Shown here: in pieces, positions 43,232 to 51,303 of the stretch
Layout of the letters: every line of letters begins with the position of its first letter
How positions within the stretch are numbered: position 1 is the first letter of the stretch
Assembly: GCA_002718345.1 (NCBI GenBank)
Contig: PBDA01000060.1
Span: 1 to 64,000 of the forward strand
Reading direction: 5' to 3'
Length of the DNA stretch: 64,000 bases
From: Rhodospirillaceae bacterium
GTDB taxonomy: Bacteria > Pseudomonadota > Gammaproteobacteria > Steroidobacterales > Rariloculaceae
Position numbers and translations under genes: made by a program
Notes under the pieces: generated by a model
What the model saw: the letters and a program-made list of their open reading frames with translations, nothing else
Databases searched by the model: none
Told to the model about the DNA's origin: nothing

Positions 43232-44524
43232 TTACTCGGGGGTTTTTTCGCGTTCAATTGCGCGGTAACCAATGTCTCGCCGATAAAATGCCCCATCCCA
43301 ATGTATTTTTTCCGTATCTTTGTAAGCTTGCAATGCGGCATCGGTAACACTATCTCCAAGAGCAACGACACAAAGCACTCTCCCACCATTAGTAACAACA
43401 TTATTAGATTCAATTGTGGTACCTGCATGAAAAACCTTTGAACTTTCAGTAGAGATGTTATCAAGTCCTGAGATAATTGCTCCTTTCTTATAACTTCCAG
43501 GATAACCACCACTTGCTATCACAACCCCTACTGAAGCTCTCAAGTCCCATGAAACTTCCTCAGAGTCCAAGGAACCATTAAAGGCGCTAAGGCACAGGGT
43601 CACAAGGTCTGATTTCAATCTTGCAAGAATAGGTTGGGTTTCGGGGTCGCCAAATCTACAGTTAAATTCTAATACTTTTGGGTTTCCTTTGTGGTCAATC
43701 ATCAGCCCAGCGTACAAAAACCCTCTATACTGCATTCCATCAGAATGCATGCCATCTACAGTAGGCAAAATGATTTCTTGCATTACTTTTCTATAAACTT
43801 TTTCGGTCATTACAGGTGCTGGTGAGTAGGCCCCCATTCCTCCTGTATTTGGGCCTTTGTCACCTTCATCACGAGTTTTGTGGTCCTGTGAACTTGCCAG
43901 AGGAACTATTCTTGTGTCGTCTACAATAGCTATAAAACTAACTTCCTCGCCATACAAAAATTCTTCTATGACCACCTTTGATCCGGCTTTCCCAAAAACT
44001 TTATCGTCTAGCATGCTTTGAACAGCGTCTGCTGCTTCATCAAGTGTTTCGGCAATAATTACACCTTTGCCTGCGGCTAATCCATCTGCTTTAACAACAA
44101 CAGGGAAGGTACTTGATCTCAAATAGTGCAAAGCTTCATCTAAGTCTTCAAAACTTTTATAAGAGGCGGTTGGGATATTGTGACGAGCTAAAAATTCTTT
44201 GGAGAAAGCTTTTGATCCCTCTAGTTGAGCAGCTTCAGCACGAGGACCAAAGCACTTAAGTCCTGCTGCTTCGAAAAGATCGACCACCCCATCAACTAGA
44301 GGTTGTTCAGGGCCCACAATAGTTAGATCAACCATTTCAACTTGGGCAAGCTCAAGTAACTTATCTAGGTTAGAAGAGTCTATTGGGATGTTACGGGCTT
44401 TTTTTTCTTCTAGAGTTCCAGCATTTCCAGGCGCAACTAAAACTTCCGAGACCAGAGGAGACTGGGCTAGCTTCCAAACTAGGGCATGCTCTCTCCCACC
44501 TCCACCGATAACTAAAATTTTCAT
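43232..44524 (-). CDS. purD: phosphoribosylamine-glycine ligase
   Basis: A 430-residue ATP-grasp enzyme of purine synthesis (PRA + glycine to GAR). It begins LVIGGGGREHALVWKL, with the ATP-grasp block PVVVKADGLAAGKGVIIA, the PurD-typical GPNTGGMGAYSPAP, and LEFNCRFGDPETQ. It is the last gene of the purH-purD pair, 20 bases after purH, and its stop lies 2 bases from that of rho on the opposite strand. Confidence 0.97.
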   Translation of the reverse strand: MKILVIGGGGREHALVWKLAQSPLVSEVLVAPGNAGTLEEKKARNIPIDSSNLDKLLELAQVEMVDLTIVGPEQPLVDGVVDLFEAAGLKCFGPRAEAAQLEGSKAFSKEFLARHNIPTASYKSFEDLDEALHYLRSSTFPVVVKADGLAAGKGVIIAETLDEAADAVQSMLDDKVFGKAGSKVVIEEFLYGEEVSFIAIVDDTRIVPLASSQDHKTRDEGDKGPNTGGMGAYSPAPVMTEKVYRKVMQEIILPTVDGMHSDGMQYRGFLYAGLMIDHKGNPKVLEFNCRFGDPETQPILARLKSDLVTLCLSAFNGSLDSEEVSWDLRASVGVVIASGGYPGSYKKGAIISGLDNISTESSKVFHAGTTIESNNVVTNGGRVLCVVALGDSVTDAALQAYKDTEKIHWDGAFYRRDIGYRAIEREKTPE

Positions 44525-44544
44525 GCTTTATATATTCCAGTTAA

Positions 44545-46116
44545 TTAATGACGAAAATGTCTCATTCCCGTACATACCATCGCAATATCATGTTCATTAG
44601 CAGCTGCAATTACTTCTTCATCACGCACAGAACCCCCTGGCTGGATAATAGCTTTAATACCATGCTGAGCAGCAATATCAATACCATCCCTAAAAGGGAA
44701 AAAAGCATCTGAAGCCATGGTAGCACCTGATAGATTTAGCGTTGCATCAGACGCCTTCATTGCAGCAATGCGTGCACTCATAACTCGGCTTGTCTGTCCA
44801 GCCCCTATACCCAAAGTGGCGTTTTGGTTTGTATATACGATCGCATTCGATTTAACAAACTTTACAATCGTCCAGGCAAACTTTAATGCTTTAATTTCCG
44901 AAGTTGTTGGTGCCCGTTTTGTTACTGTAGTCATTTTAAGACTTTCTGTGCCAACAAAATCATCACTTTGCGCCAGTAGCCCGCCAGAGATAGATTTTAT
45001 ATTCCAACCATGCTGAGTTTTTGGAAATGGGCCAGTTTCTAATACACGTATATTTTTTTTCTGTCTAAGTATCTGATGTGCATCCTTAGTAATTTTTGGG
45101 GCAATTATTAGCTCAACCATCTGGTTTTGAAGAATATAACTGGCAGTGTCAGGATCCAGCCTTTTGTTGAAGGCAATGATGCCGCCAAAAGCAGACTGGG
45201 AGTCTGTAGCGAATGCTAATTTGTAAGCTGCCAAAATATTTTCTGAAATAGCAACTCCGCATGGGTTAGCGTGTTTAATAATCGCACATACGGGGTTATT
45301 AAAGGCTTTTACACAGTCAAGTGCTGCTTCGGCATCAACTAGATTGTTAAAGGATAGGGGTTTCCCTTGGCTTTGTTTTGCCCCGAGAATTGACCCGGCT
45401 AACGCAGATGCGTTTCTAAAGAGCGTTGCTTCCTGGTGTGGGTTTTCCCCATAACGAAGTTTCTGTTCTCGTTTCCATCCAAGTACCAGTGGATCTGCTT
45501 CAATCAGGTTTGATTCGACTTCTGAGTTCGTGCGGTATAAATATTGGGCTATGAGTGAATCGTAGTAAGCAGTATGGCTAAATGCCTTAGCTGCAAGTTC
45601 TTTTCGTAAAGTTTTTAGTCCTTGGTTTTTTTGGAGGGAGCGAAGTACTTTTGGGTAGTCGTTCGGTTCTATGACAACCATTACTCTGTCGTGGTTTTTG
45701 GCAGCAGCCCTAATCATAGCGGGGCCGCCGACATCAATTTGTTCTATTGCTTGTTCGTACGTGCAATCCAAAGCTGCAATTGTAGATTCAAATGGGTATA
45801 GGTTTACAACAAGCAAATCTATCCAACTAATACTATGCTCGGCTGTTACTGTTTCATCAATATCAGTTCTTGCAAGCAGACCTCCATGAACTGCGGGATG
45901 AAGTGTCTTGACTCTGCCATCCATGATTTCAGGGAACTGGGTTATATCAGATATGTTGGTGACTTGAATTCCATCAGCACGTAACATTCGTGCTGTTCCA
46001 CCGGTAGATACGATTTCAAATGATAGGTCTAATAGACTTCGTGCAAATGAAGTAAGTCCAGTTTTATCAGATACACTTAGGAGGGCGCGTAGTTTCTTCT
46101 TGGGTTCGCGATTCAT
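44545..46116 (-). CDS. purH: bifunctional AICAR transformylase / IMP cyclohydrolase
   Basis: A 523-residue enzyme for the last two steps of IMP synthesis. The N-terminal cyclohydrolase domain ([44 protein letters not shown]) is followed by the transformylase domain with KHANPCG and [12 protein letters not shown]. It overlaps the fis stop by 4 bases (ATGA), so it is coupled to fis; this dusB-fis-purH-purD order is familiar from Pseudomonas-type gammaproteobacteria. Confidence 0.97.
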   Translation of the reverse strand: MNREPKKKLRALLSVSDKTGLTSFARSLLDLSFEIVSTGGTARMLRADGIQVTNISDITQFPEIMDGRVKTLHPAVHGGLLARTDIDETVTAEHSISWIDLLVVNLYPFESTIAALDCTYEQAIEQIDVGGPAMIRAAAKNHDRVMVVIEPNDYPKVLRSLQKNQGLKTLRKELAAKAFSHTAYYDSLIAQYLYRTNSEVESNLIEADPLVLGWKREQKLRYGENPHQEATLFRNASALAGSILGAKQSQGKPLSFNNLVDAEAALDCVKAFNNPVCAIIKHANPCGVAISENILAAYKLAFATDSQSAFGGIIAFNKRLDPDTASYILQNQMVELIIAPKITKDAHQILRQKKNIRVLETGPFPKTQHGWNIKSISGGLLAQSDDFVGTESLKMTTVTKRAPTTSEIKALKFAWTIVKFVKSNAIVYTNQNATLGIGAGQTSRVMSARIAAMKASDATLNLSGATMASDAFFPFRDGIDIAAQHGIKAIIQPGGSVRDEEVIAAANEHDIAMVCTGMRHFRH

Positions 46117-46403
46117 CCACCTAACATCTTGTAATTTTTTAGTTTTTTTCTAAGAGTGCCACGATTAATGCCAAGGATTTCAGCAGCTTCGCTTTGATTT
46201 CCGCCTGTGTATTCTAAAACAGCTCGAAACAAAGGTTTTTCAACCTCACCAATTACAAGCTGATACAGCTCTGCAGGTTTATGCCCATTTAAATTATGAA
46301 AATAATTTTTTAGTGCTTTATCTGTAAGAACGCCTAGAGGTTTTTTTTCTGTTGGCTCGCTATCTTTAGACGAGTTTATCTTTTTTATCTTCGAATTAGT
46401 CAC
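46113..46403 (-). CDS. fis: DNA-binding protein Fis
   Basis: A 96-residue nucleoid-associated protein that bends DNA and stimulates rRNA and recombination sites. The C-terminal helix-turn-helix GGNQSEAAEILGINRGTLRKKLK is nearly invariant, preceded by PLFRAVLEYT. The N-terminal 30 residues are lysine-rich and variable. The start is GTG 46403, 11 bases after dusB, matching the dusB-fis operon of E. coli. Confidence 0.96.
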   Translation of the reverse strand: MTNSKIKKINSSKDSEPTEKKPLGVLTDKALKNYFHNLNGHKPAELYQLVIGEVEKPLFRAVLEYTGGNQSEAAEILGINRGTLRKKLKNYKMLGG

Positions 46404-46414
46404 TAATATATCTC

Positions 46415-47431
46415 TTACTGGCCAACAAACCTACCTGTGTTGGTATCATCTGCACGCAGAATTTTATCTAGAAAATGCCGCGTTAATTTTAATTGTTCTT
46501 CAGCTGTCTCTACACGCACAATGCGCTGTCGAAAATCAATCCCACCATTCTGATGCTGTGTGTACCAGATTAGATGTTTTCGACCTATACGCACCCCTAA
46601 GATATCTCCGTAGAAGGAATACAGGCTGTCGAGGTGAGATAGAATAATATCATGGACTGTGTTGAGTGGGAGACTTAGTTTTTTATTATTTAAGAGATAA
46701 GAATTAATTTCACTGAATATCCAAGGCCTTCCTCTTGAGCCCCGGCCGATCATAATGGCATCAGCATTAGTGAACTCTAAGACAGTCTTTGCTTTTTTAG
46801 GCGAATCAATATCGCCATTCGCAATGATAGGTATATCCACAGCTTTTTTTATACACCTAATTGTTTCGTATTCAGCTTGCCCATTAAAACGACATTCTCT
46901 AGTTCGTCCATGGACTGTAATTGCTGCAACACCACAGCTTTCTGCTATTCGCGCAATTTCCACCCCGTTTCGAGATTCCGGGCACCAGCCTGTACGTATT
47001 TTTACTGTGACGGGAATCTTAATCCGTGAAACCACGCTGTCTAAAATAGCTCTAACCATTTGTGGATTCTTAAGTAATGAGGAGCCTGCTGCCCTCCGAC
47101 ATACTTTTTTTGCTGGACACCCCATATTGATATCAACAAGGTCTGCTCCTTGCGATTGAGCCAAAATTGCTGCATCAGATAACATTTCCGGGTTATATCC
47201 AGCTATTTGAATGATTTTTGGAGTGGTGTTGCCCCATGTGCTCAGGCGTCTTTTTGATTTGCTGCTTAACCATAGCTTAGTGTCAGCAGTTATCATTTCA
47301 CTTGGTGTCATAGCTGCACCCAATTGAGCGCAAAGGTATCTGAAAGGTGCGTCAGCAATACCACACATAGGCGCTAATGCTAATCGATTGGAAAAGTTAA
47401 TTCCCGCTATATTAAAGCCTTGTTCCAACAT
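46415..47431 (-). CDS. dusB: tRNA-dihydrouridine synthase B
   Basis: A 338-residue FMN enzyme that reduces uridine in tRNA (position 17 in E. coli). It shows LALAPMCGIADAPFR near residue 18, the catalytic-cysteine region VDINMGCPAKKVCRRAAGSSLL, VTVKIRTGW, ITVHGRTREC and ANGDIDSPKKA. It follows prmA by 6 bases and precedes fis. Confidence 0.96.
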   Translation of the reverse strand: MLEQGFNIAGINFSNRLALAPMCGIADAPFRYLCAQLGAAMTPSEMITADTKLWLSSKSKRRLSTWGNTTPKIIQIAGYNPEMLSDAAILAQSQGADLVDINMGCPAKKVCRRAAGSSLLKNPQMVRAILDSVVSRIKIPVTVKIRTGWCPESRNGVEIARIAESCGVAAITVHGRTRECRFNGQAEYETIRCIKKAVDIPIIANGDIDSPKKAKTVLEFTNADAIMIGRGSRGRPWIFSEINSYLLNNKKLSLPLNTVHDIILSHLDSLYSFYGDILGVRIGRKHLIWYTQHQNGGIDFRQRIVRVETAEEQLKLTRHFLDKILRADDTNTGRFVGQ

Positions 47432-47437
47432 AGCTTA

Positions 47438-48322
47438 TTAAGGTAAGTTCTTCCGGCGTTGAGCGCACAAGAGTACCCATCCCTCCTTCTGTTGCTTAGT
47501 AAATGCTTTAAATTCTTTAGCATAGCATCGAGTAATTTTAGTAACTTGTGATTCAAGGATGCCGCTAAGTATTAAGTGACCACCTGGCCGAAGACATTGT
47601 TTAAAAACTTCTGTTAAATTTTCCAAAGTTCCAGCAATAATATTTGACACAATTAAGTCCACTTGCAGGTTTGGCAAATTTTCGGGTACCCCTATCCAAA
47701 GTCTATCTTCAACACCATTGAGTTCTGCATTGTCTTTGGTTGCTAATAATGCTTGTGGTTCAATATCTACTGCCCAGGCTTGGCTAGCCTTAAGACGCAA
47801 AGTAGATATTGCTAGGATGCCCGAGCCGCAACCATAATCTAACACCTGTGACCCTGGTTTTAAGTTGGCATCAATCCACTCTAGGCAGAGGGATGTCGTT
47901 GGGTGTTCACCTGTTCCAAATGCAAGCCCCAAGTTGAGTTTTACGCAGGTTCGGTTTTTATATTCAAGTTTTGAGTCTGCAGGGGCAAGCATTAATTGTT
48001 TGCCAATATATTGAATTGAGGGGCGACGTTTCAAGCCATCTAACCAATCCTTTTCCTGTACTTCATGCTCTGTGATTAATCCTTCAATCTTGGCAGCTGT
48101 ACACAAATAGTCCTTTATCAGATTGATACTGGTTGATGGTGGAAATAGTGCTGTTAGTCTTATTGAATGCCAAACAACAGTTTCTCCTGGAGCAGGCTCT
48201 ATTATTTCATGGCCATCATTACCGGCTAAGCTGATTGCTTCAGCACCAGTTAGTCTTAAGAAAGCTTCAATGCGAGTTAGTTCATTAGGTGTTACATTAA
48301 TTTGCAATTCATGCCAGGGCAT
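47438..48322 (-). CDS. prmA: ribosomal protein L11 methyltransferase
   Basis: A 294-residue SAM-dependent enzyme that trimethylates ribosomal protein L11. The C-terminal domain carries GLAFGTGEHPTTSLCLEW, the SAM loop VLDYGCGSGILAI, AVDIEPQAL and VSNIIAGTL (the NPPY-like position is SNI, usual for PrmA). The N-terminal ~90 residues form the L11-recognition domain (MPWHELQIN). It lies between accC (7 bases) and dusB. Confidence 0.96.
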   Translation of the reverse strand: MPWHELQINVTPNELTRIEAFLRLTGAEAISLAGNDGHEIIEPAPGETVVWHSIRLTALFPPSTSINLIKDYLCTAAKIEGLITEHEVQEKDWLDGLKRRPSIQYIGKQLMLAPADSKLEYKNRTCVKLNLGLAFGTGEHPTTSLCLEWIDANLKPGSQVLDYGCGSGILAISTLRLKASQAWAVDIEPQALLATKDNAELNGVEDRLWIGVPENLPNLQVDLIVSNIIAGTLENLTEVFKQCLRPGGHLILSGILESQVTKITRCYAKEFKAFTKQQKEGWVLLCAQRRKNLP

Positions 48323-48329
48323 TGCAGCA

Positions 48330-49673
48330 CTATTTTAATCCCAGTCGATTCTCAAGATAGTTGATATCTGTCCCACCTTTTTTAAAGGCAGAATGTTGGC
48401 AAATTTCTTGATGAAGAGGCGTATTTGTTTTGATCCCTTCTACTACTAACTCTGACAGCGCTGTATTAATTCTAGCAATCGCAGTCTGTCTCGTGTCCCC
48501 ATGCGCAATAATTTTTGCAATCATCGAGTCATAGTAAGGAGGTACCTCATATCCATTATAGAGGTGGCTATCTACACGTATTCCAGGTCCTCCAGGCGGA
48601 TGCCAAGTAGTGATTTTTCCAGGAGATGGCATAAAAGTTTTTGCATCTTCAGCATTAATACGACATTCGATAGCATGTCCTTCCCATTTGATTTCTGATT
48701 GTTTGTATCGCAGACGATTACCATTAGCGATTAGTAATTGTTCTTTTACTATATCAACACCCGTTATTAGCTCTGTGATTGGATGTTCAACTTGAACACG
48801 GGTATTCATTTCTATGAAATAAAATTCTCCATCCTGATAAAGAAATTCAAATGTTCCCGCCCCTCTGTAGCCTATATTTCTGCAGGCCTCTGCACATCGT
48901 TCACCCATCTGCATTCTGATTTCAGGTGTAATTCCTGGGGCAGGAGCTTCTTCAACTACTTTTTGATGTTTTCTCTGCATTGAACAGTCGCGTTCTCCCA
49001 GATGAATTGCATTACCATGATTATCGGCCAATACTTGAAACTCAACGTGACGTGGGCGCTCAAGAAATTTTTCCATGTAAACGTTTTCATTTCCAAAAGC
49101 AGCAGCTGATTCGCTTTTGGTGATTGATATAGCATTAAAAAGATATGCTTCGCTATGCACTACTCGCATACCTCTTCCACCACCACCACCGACTGCTTTA
49201 ATGATGACTGGATAGCCAAGTTTTTTGGCTAAACGAGCGTTTTCTAAATTATCATCTGAAAGTATTCCATCTGAACCTGGAACACAGGGAACACCTGCTT
49301 CCTGCATAGCTTCAATAGCAGAAACTTTGTCCCCCATTAGACGAATGGTTTCAGGTTTAGGCCCTATAAAAATAAACCCACTTTCATTAACTTGTTCAGC
49401 AAAATTTGCATTCTCAGATAGGAAGCCGTATCCGGGATGAATAGCTACTGAATCAGTGATCTCAGCAGCTGCGATGATAGCCGGCATATTTAGGTAGCTA
49501 TTGATTGAGGGTGGTGGTCCAAGACAAACAGTTTCATCTGCTAGAAGAACATGTTTAAGATTTGCATCTGCTGATGAGTGCACTGCAACTGTTTTAATTC
49601 CCAGTTCCCTGCATGCTCTTAAGACTCGCAAAGCAATTTCGCCTCGGTTGGCTATCAGGACTTTATCCAACAT
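48330..49673 (-). CDS. accC: biotin carboxylase subunit of acetyl-CoA carboxylase
   Basis: A 447-residue ATP-grasp enzyme that carboxylates biotin on AccB with bicarbonate and ATP, the first step of fatty acid synthesis. Motifs: [16 protein letters not shown] at the N-terminus, [12 protein letters not shown], the catalytic [16 protein letters not shown], and IECRINAED. Length is standard. It lies 6 bases after accB, as in most proteobacteria. Confidence 0.98.
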   Translation of the reverse strand: MLDKVLIANRGEIALRVLRACRELGIKTVAVHSSADANLKHVLLADETVCLGPPPSINSYLNMPAIIAAAEITDSVAIHPGYGFLSENANFAEQVNESGFIFIGPKPETIRLMGDKVSAIEAMQEAGVPCVPGSDGILSDDNLENARLAKKLGYPVIIKAVGGGGGRGMRVVHSEAYLFNAISITKSESAAAFGNENVYMEKFLERPRHVEFQVLADNHGNAIHLGERDCSMQRKHQKVVEEAPAPGITPEIRMQMGERCAEACRNIGYRGAGTFEFLYQDGEFYFIEMNTRVQVEHPITELITGVDIVKEQLLIANGNRLRYKQSEIKWEGHAIECRINAEDAKTFMPSPGKITTWHPPGGPGIRVDSHLYNGYEVPPYYDSMIAKIIAHGDTRQTAIARINTALSELVVEGIKTNTPLHQEICQHSAFKKGGTDINYLENRLGLK

Positions 49674-49679
49674 CAGCTG

Positions 49680-50129
49680 TTAATTTTCAATGACGAACAG
49701 TGTCTGGTCAAACTCTACCGGGTCACCATTCTCAGCTAGTATCTTAGTTATTCGGCCCTTTGTATCGGATTCAATTTGATTCATCATTTTCATAGCTTCA
49801 ATGATGCACAGAGTGTCTCCAATTTCCACTTCTTTGCCTATTTCTACAAAGGGTTCAGCGCCGGGCGATGGGCTAGCGTAAAAGGTTCCTACCATAGGCG
49901 CTAATACCTCGTGCCCGTCATATTCTTTAATATCCTCATCTGTCTCAGTAGGAGGCTCCTTTGTGGCAACTTCGACAGTTTTTTGAGCTATAGGCGCTAT
50001 AGCCTGTATTTGGGAGCTGGAGGGGTTACGACTAATACGTACAGACTCTTCACCCTCGGTTATTTCTATTTCTGCAATTCCTGATTCTTCAAGGAGTTCA
50101 ATAAGCTTTTTAACTTTACGGATATCCAT
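49680..50129 (-). CDS. accB: biotin carboxyl carrier protein
   Basis: A 149-residue carrier for the carboxyl group in acetyl-CoA carboxylase. The C-terminal biotinyl domain has the biotinylation site in [13 protein letters not shown] and the opening [21 protein letters not shown]. The N-terminal ~30 residues form the usual helix ([16 protein letters not shown]), joined by an acidic/Pro linker. It is preceded by aroQ (9 bases), the common aroQ-accB-accC order. Confidence 0.98.
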   Translation of the reverse strand: MDIRKVKKLIELLEESGIAEIEITEGEESVRISRNPSSSQIQAIAPIAQKTVEVATKEPPTETDEDIKEYDGHEVLAPMVGTFYASPSPGAEPFVEIGKEVEIGDTLCIIEAMKMMNQIESDTKGRITKILAENGDPVEFDQTLFVIEN

Positions 50130-50138
50130 ATAAGTCTC

Positions 50139-50576
50139 TTATTCTAAAAATTTTTCAGCTGCAATTAATGCAAGCTCATAACTTGTTACACCAAAGCCAG
50201 AGATGGTGCCCACAGCTATATCTGAGAAATAAGAGTGTTTTCTGAAATCTTCACGTGCTGCTACATTTGATAGATGAATTTCAATAAATGGCACTTTTAC
50301 AGCAAGAAGCGCATCTCGTAAGACTATGCTTGTATGGGTAAATGCAGCCGGATTAAATAGAATAAGCTCCACTTCTTCATTAGTCACATCATGAATACGC
50401 TTGACAAGTTCGTGCTCAGCGTCGCTTTGAAAACACTTAAGTTCGTGTTTACGCTCCTTTGCTAAATCGGTAAGTTGGGTCTCAATTTCACTCAAAGTAT
50501 TAGCCCCATAAAGATTGGGTTCTCTTTGACCTAGTAATCCGAGGTTTGGCCCATTGATTAATAATAAACTTGCCAT
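50139..50576 (-). CDS. aroQ: type II 3-dehydroquinate dehydratase
   Basis: A 145-residue dodecameric enzyme of the shikimate pathway. It shows LLINGPNLGLLGQREPNLYG with the catalytic tyrosine, FNPAAFTHTSIVLRDAL and FIEIHLSNVAAREDFR with the catalytic histidine region. Length is typical. A 10-base tandem repeat array lies directly upstream, between its start and the stop of the tlpA-like gene. Confidence 0.97.
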   Translation of the reverse strand: MASLLLINGPNLGLLGQREPNLYGANTLSEIETQLTDLAKERKHELKCFQSDAEHELVKRIHDVTNEEVELILFNPAAFTHTSIVLRDALLAVKVPFIEIHLSNVAAREDFRKHSYFSDIAVGTISGFGVTSYELALIAAEKFLE

Positions 50577-50616
50577 TTGGTTATTTTAAACATAAAAGAT
50601 AGAATATTTCTACATT

Positions 50617-50665
50617 TAGAAGCAAATAGAAGAAAATAGAAGCAAATAGAAGCAAATAGAAGCAA
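50617..50665. repeat. 10-base tandem repeat, about five copies
   Basis: The unit TAGAAGCAAA is repeated 4.9 times from 50617 to 50665; the second copy has one change (TAGAAGAAAA). It fills the gap between the tlpA-like stop codon (50666) and aroQ, 41 bases before the aroQ start. On the transcribed strand it reads TTTGCTTCTA. Copy number is probably variable through replication slippage and may alter spacing or RNA structure before aroQ. Confidence 0.92.
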
Positions 50666-51274
50666 TCAATTTTGCGGCGTAGAAGCTAACAAAGCTCGAG
50701 CTGTCTCTAAATCGATAGCCCCGGTTTCTAAGTCCGACAGTACCTCTTTGAAATGTTGGAGGTCTTCAGAGAGTATCTCTCCTGTATGAACTCCCAGTAT
50801 TCTACCGCTTGTATCAGAAAATACAGTAAAGGGAAGAGCAAAGAATTCAACACCAAAAGAACCAGCGGCATTCATTGCATCAGATTCTCCTACAAGAATA
50901 GGGTAATTAAAATCCATTTCAGTAGCAAAGTTTTCAACTGCCTCGAATTTGTCAATTGCAATGCCAATAACCTGCAAAGGGTAGTCATTGTTTTGATTTT
51001 GAAACTCTTTCAACAAAGGAATTTCTCTCAAGCAAGGTGCACACCAGGTAGCCCAGAAATTTATCACTAGTGCATTTTCGGGCCAGCTTTGTATAGATCG
51101 GGCATCTCCTGTGAGATCAGTAAGGGAGAATTCAGGCAACATGCCTAGTGATTGTCTAGGTTCTATTATTTCGAGCGATTGTATATTTGGAGTTGCTATG
51201 AATGTGCGATATCCCAAATACGCAACTACTGCTATAAAACTTAATATAAGAGTAATGATTGCACTTCGCGCCAT
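50666..51274 (-). CDS. TlpA/ResA-type membrane-anchored thioredoxin-like protein
   Basis: A 202-residue protein with an N-terminal membrane anchor (about residues 5-25) and a periplasmic thioredoxin fold. The redox motif is WCAPC (Cys78, Cys81), with FALPFTVFSD as the cis-proline region and GVHTGEI near the end. TlpA/ResA/DsbE proteins reduce specific periplasmic partners such as apocytochrome c. It is 29 bases downstream of dsbD, which would supply its electrons. Confidence 0.92.
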   Translation of the reverse strand: MARSAIITLILSFIAVVAYLGYRTFIATPNIQSLEIIEPRQSLGMLPEFSLTDLTGDARSIQSWPENALVINFWATWCAPCLREIPLLKEFQNQNNDYPLQVIGIAIDKFEAVENFATEMDFNYPILVGESDAMNAAGSFGVEFFALPFTVFSDTSGRILGVHTGEILSEDLQHFKEVLSDLETGAIDLETARALLASTPQN

Positions 51275-51303
51275 AAAAATTTACCTGTTAACACTAGCTC
51301 ATT

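Noticed and set aside
46755-47159. 134-residue open frame antisense to dusB
   Set aside because: It lies wholly opposite a strongly conserved gene and shows no family motif; it is a shadow frame.
50617-50665. CRISPR array
   Set aside because: The 10-base units are directly tandem without spacers, and no cas gene is present.
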